Of a stretch of 64,000 bases of DNA, positions 62,102 to 64,000 are shown piece after piece; position 1 is the stretch's first letter, and the number at the start of each line of letters is the position of its first letter. Source of the DNA: Halichoerus grypus (taxonomy: Eukaryota > Chordata > Mammalia > Carnivora > Phocidae); contig NC_135719.1 of assembly GCF_964656455.1 (NCBI RefSeq), positions 68,560,283-68,624,282 of the forward strand, given 5' to 3'. Made by a program: the position numbers and the translations under genes. The notes under the pieces were generated by a model. The model had not been told where the DNA came from and searched no databases. It worked only from the letters and a program-made list of their open reading frames with translations.

Positions 62102-62301
62102 TTTTTTTTTTAAAGATTTTATTTATTTATTTATTTGACAGAGAGACAGCGAGAGAGGGAACACAAGCAGGAGGAGTGGGAAAGGGAGAAGCAGGCTTCC
62201 TGCCGAGCCGGGAGCCCGATGTGGGACTCGATCCTGGGACTCCAGGATCATGACCTGAGCCGAAGGCAGTCGCTTAACCAACTGAGCCACCCAGGCGCCC
62301 C
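62102..62301 (-). mobile_element. SINEC
   Basis: Full-length copy; ATAAGTAGGTTTATT flanks both ends. Confidence 0.93.
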
Positions 62302-62516
62302 AGTATAAGTAGGTTTATTAAAGCAAGTTTATAATAGGAAAAAACTGGAAACAAAATACAGTGAATGTTCTACAATAAGAGTCTTAAAAATAAAATGACA
62401 CAGCCATATAAGGTAATACCATGCAGTAATCTTAAAATAATTTTGAAAAAAATTAACAGTATGAAAATACATTGATAACATGTTAATGGGTATTCTGTAA
62501 AACTGTACAGTATGCC

Positions 62517-62521
<5 letters not shown>

Positions 62522-62562
<41 letters not shown>
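62522..62562 (+). repeat. (AC)n microsatellite
   Basis: About twenty AC units. Confidence 0.95.
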
Positions 62563-62565
<3 letters not shown>

Positions 62566-62724
62566 AGAAAAAACCCTGGAAGCATATACACCGAACTGTC
62601 AATGATGGTTATTCTGGGATTCTGAAATTATATGAGATTATAGGTTATTTATATTTTCTCCTCTTTGCATATCCATATTTTCTGAGTTTTCAACAATGAC
62701 AATGTAAAGAGAAAAGAAACCTTT

Positions 62725-62905
62725 TATTTTGTTTTGGGTTAGCAAAATTTTTCTATAAAGGCCAGACAGTAAGTGTTTTAGGCTTTGTGGGCCAGGGTGT
62801 CTCTATTGCAACTATTCAAATCTACCATTGTACAAAAGCAGCCATAGTCAATATATAAATGAATAAGGTGGCAGCATTCCAATAAAGCTTTATTTATGGA
62901 CACTG
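62725..62905 (-). repeat. hAT-family DNA transposon relic
   Basis: AGTGTTTTAGGCTTTGTGGG and TTCCAATAAAGCTTTATTTA are the reverse of the family at 20.06-20.26 kb. Confidence 0.55.
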
Positions 62906-63541
62906 AAATTTGAGGTTTATGTATTTTAAATGTATTATAAAATATTCTTTTGACGTTTTTTCAACCATCTAAAAAAATGTTAGAACTATTCTTAGCTTGA
63001 AGACTATATTAAAATAGACAGCAGGTGGATTTGGGGCCGTATTTTTCTAACACCTGTTAAGGACAACTTATTCTTTGCTTGCACAACTCATTTTTCTGCA
63101 CTGGTAAATTATCTTGATTTTTTCTTTATGTTTGGTCTTCCAAGCTCTTAAAACTAATTCAACCTTAATCTCTTCAGCAGTTGTCTAAACCTCTACCTGG
63201 CACTTTTAAAACCTTGAAGTATTGTGTCATTTGTATTTTTCAGAAGCAGCCTCTCCCAGAGCTTTCTGACTTCTACCTGTTTGCTACCACATCTGGTGCA
63301 CAGCTTAACAGCTGCATCTGGTATCTGCTTTCACTCTGTGCTCAGGGATGGATTCTTTTTGCTGTTGATCTGTTAGTAATACAGTGTTCCATGTATTGCT
63401 CATACTCAGCTCATCTACCCTTTAATGCAACTTTTGTTGAACCTTTTCTCCAAAGTGCCTAGCACAGTGCCTAGAAAACAATGTTTAAATATACATATTT
63501 ATTATTATTACTATTATTTATTATTATTTTTAAAACAATTT

Positions 63542-63752
63542 TATTTTATTATTATTATTTTTTAAAGATTTTATTTATTTATTTGACAGAGAAAGACACA
63601 GCGAGAGAGGGAACACAAACAGGGGGAGTGGGAGAGGGAGAAGCAGGCTTCCCGCCGAGCAGGGAGCCTGATGTGGGACTCAATCCAGGGACTCCAGGAT
63701 CATGACCTGAGCTGAAGGCAGTCGCTTAACCAACTGAGCCACCCAGGCGCCC
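63542..63752 (-). mobile_element. SINEC
   Basis: Young full-length copy; TAAAACAATTTTA flanks both ends. Confidence 0.93.
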
Positions 63753-64000
63753 TAAAACAATTTTAAAGGAATAAGATGCCTGGATAGAATATATGGATGG
63801 TTGGTAGGCTGCATTGACAGGTGCTCAAACCATCATGGGTCCAGCTTGGGTCCTCTTTCCAGAATTTACTCAGATCCTGGAAAAATAAATTTGTTGACGT
63901 TCATTTAATCTGTTCACCAAAGCACTTGACCCCATCACTGATGCAGTCTGCTGCAAACTGGGGCATACAGCTCTCCACAAACTTTGTGGAAGGATCCAGT

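Larger units (their letters stand above)
56600..64000. other. Intergenic region upstream of TMEM62
   Basis: No coding exon is recognised. It holds MIR, SINEC, L1 and hAT copies with AT-rich spacer. In human the next gene this way is UBR1, in divergent orientation; none of its exons is seen here. Confidence 0.6.

Noticed and set aside
10575..63752. tRNA genes at the heads of the SINEs
   Set aside because: The SINE heads descend from a tRNA and keep promoter-box remnants, but none forms a complete cloverleaf gene.
56600..64000. Exons of UBR1, the expected next gene
   Set aside because: No UBR1-like coding sequence was recognised; its first exon should lie beyond the window.

Overview
The window is a piece of a carnivore nuclear genome. 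It holds about forty tRNA-derived Can-SINE (SINEC) copies, many with visible target-site duplications, and L1 copies ending in the carnivore-type 3' UTR. The SINE consensus (GGGCGCCTGGGTGGCTCAG head, CCCCCTGCTTGTGTTCCCTC body) looks like the arctoid form (bear, seal or mustelid lineage) rather than the dog or cat form. The species itself cannot be fixed from the sequence.

Three protein-coding genes are present in a block syntenic with human 15q15: EPB42, CCNDBP1 and TMEM62. (1) 1-12,130, + strand: the 3' three-quarters of EPB42 (erythrocyte membrane protein band 4.2). Nine coding exons (776-11,991) encode 511 residues, and the 5' exons lie outside the window. All three transglutaminase catalytic-triad positions are substituted, which separates it from the neighbouring TGM5 and TGM7 genes. 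(2) 13,190-23,450, - strand: complete CCNDBP1 (cyclin D1-binding protein 1, GCIP). Eleven coding exons sum to 1,083 bp, giving 360 aa plus stop. (3) 23,650-56,450, - strand: complete TMEM62, a membrane protein with a calcineurin-like metallophosphatase domain. Fourteen coding exons sum to 1,932 bp, giving 643 aa plus stop. Every intron has GT-AG ends and every exon junction keeps the frame, so all three genes look functional.

EPB42 and CCNDBP1 converge, with poly(A) signals about 1.1 kb apart. TMEM62 and CCNDBP1 are tandem on the - strand: the TMEM62 poly(A) signal is only about 300 bp upstream of the CCNDBP1 start codon, and a GC-rich promoter and G-rich tract lie between them. From 56.6 to 64 kb the sequence is intergenic, upstream of the TMEM62 CpG island, and is almost wholly repeats and their debris.

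I found no unknown gene system. The observations most worth checking are structural: a short L1 insertion in the polypyrimidine tract of the 46-bp TMEM62 exon 4; a near-identical 190-bp direct repeat 1.25 kb apart in a TMEM62 intron; a 205-bp tandem duplication; SINE pairs that hit the same target site; a tail-to-tail inverted SINE pair; and the shared G-rich terminator/promoter segment.
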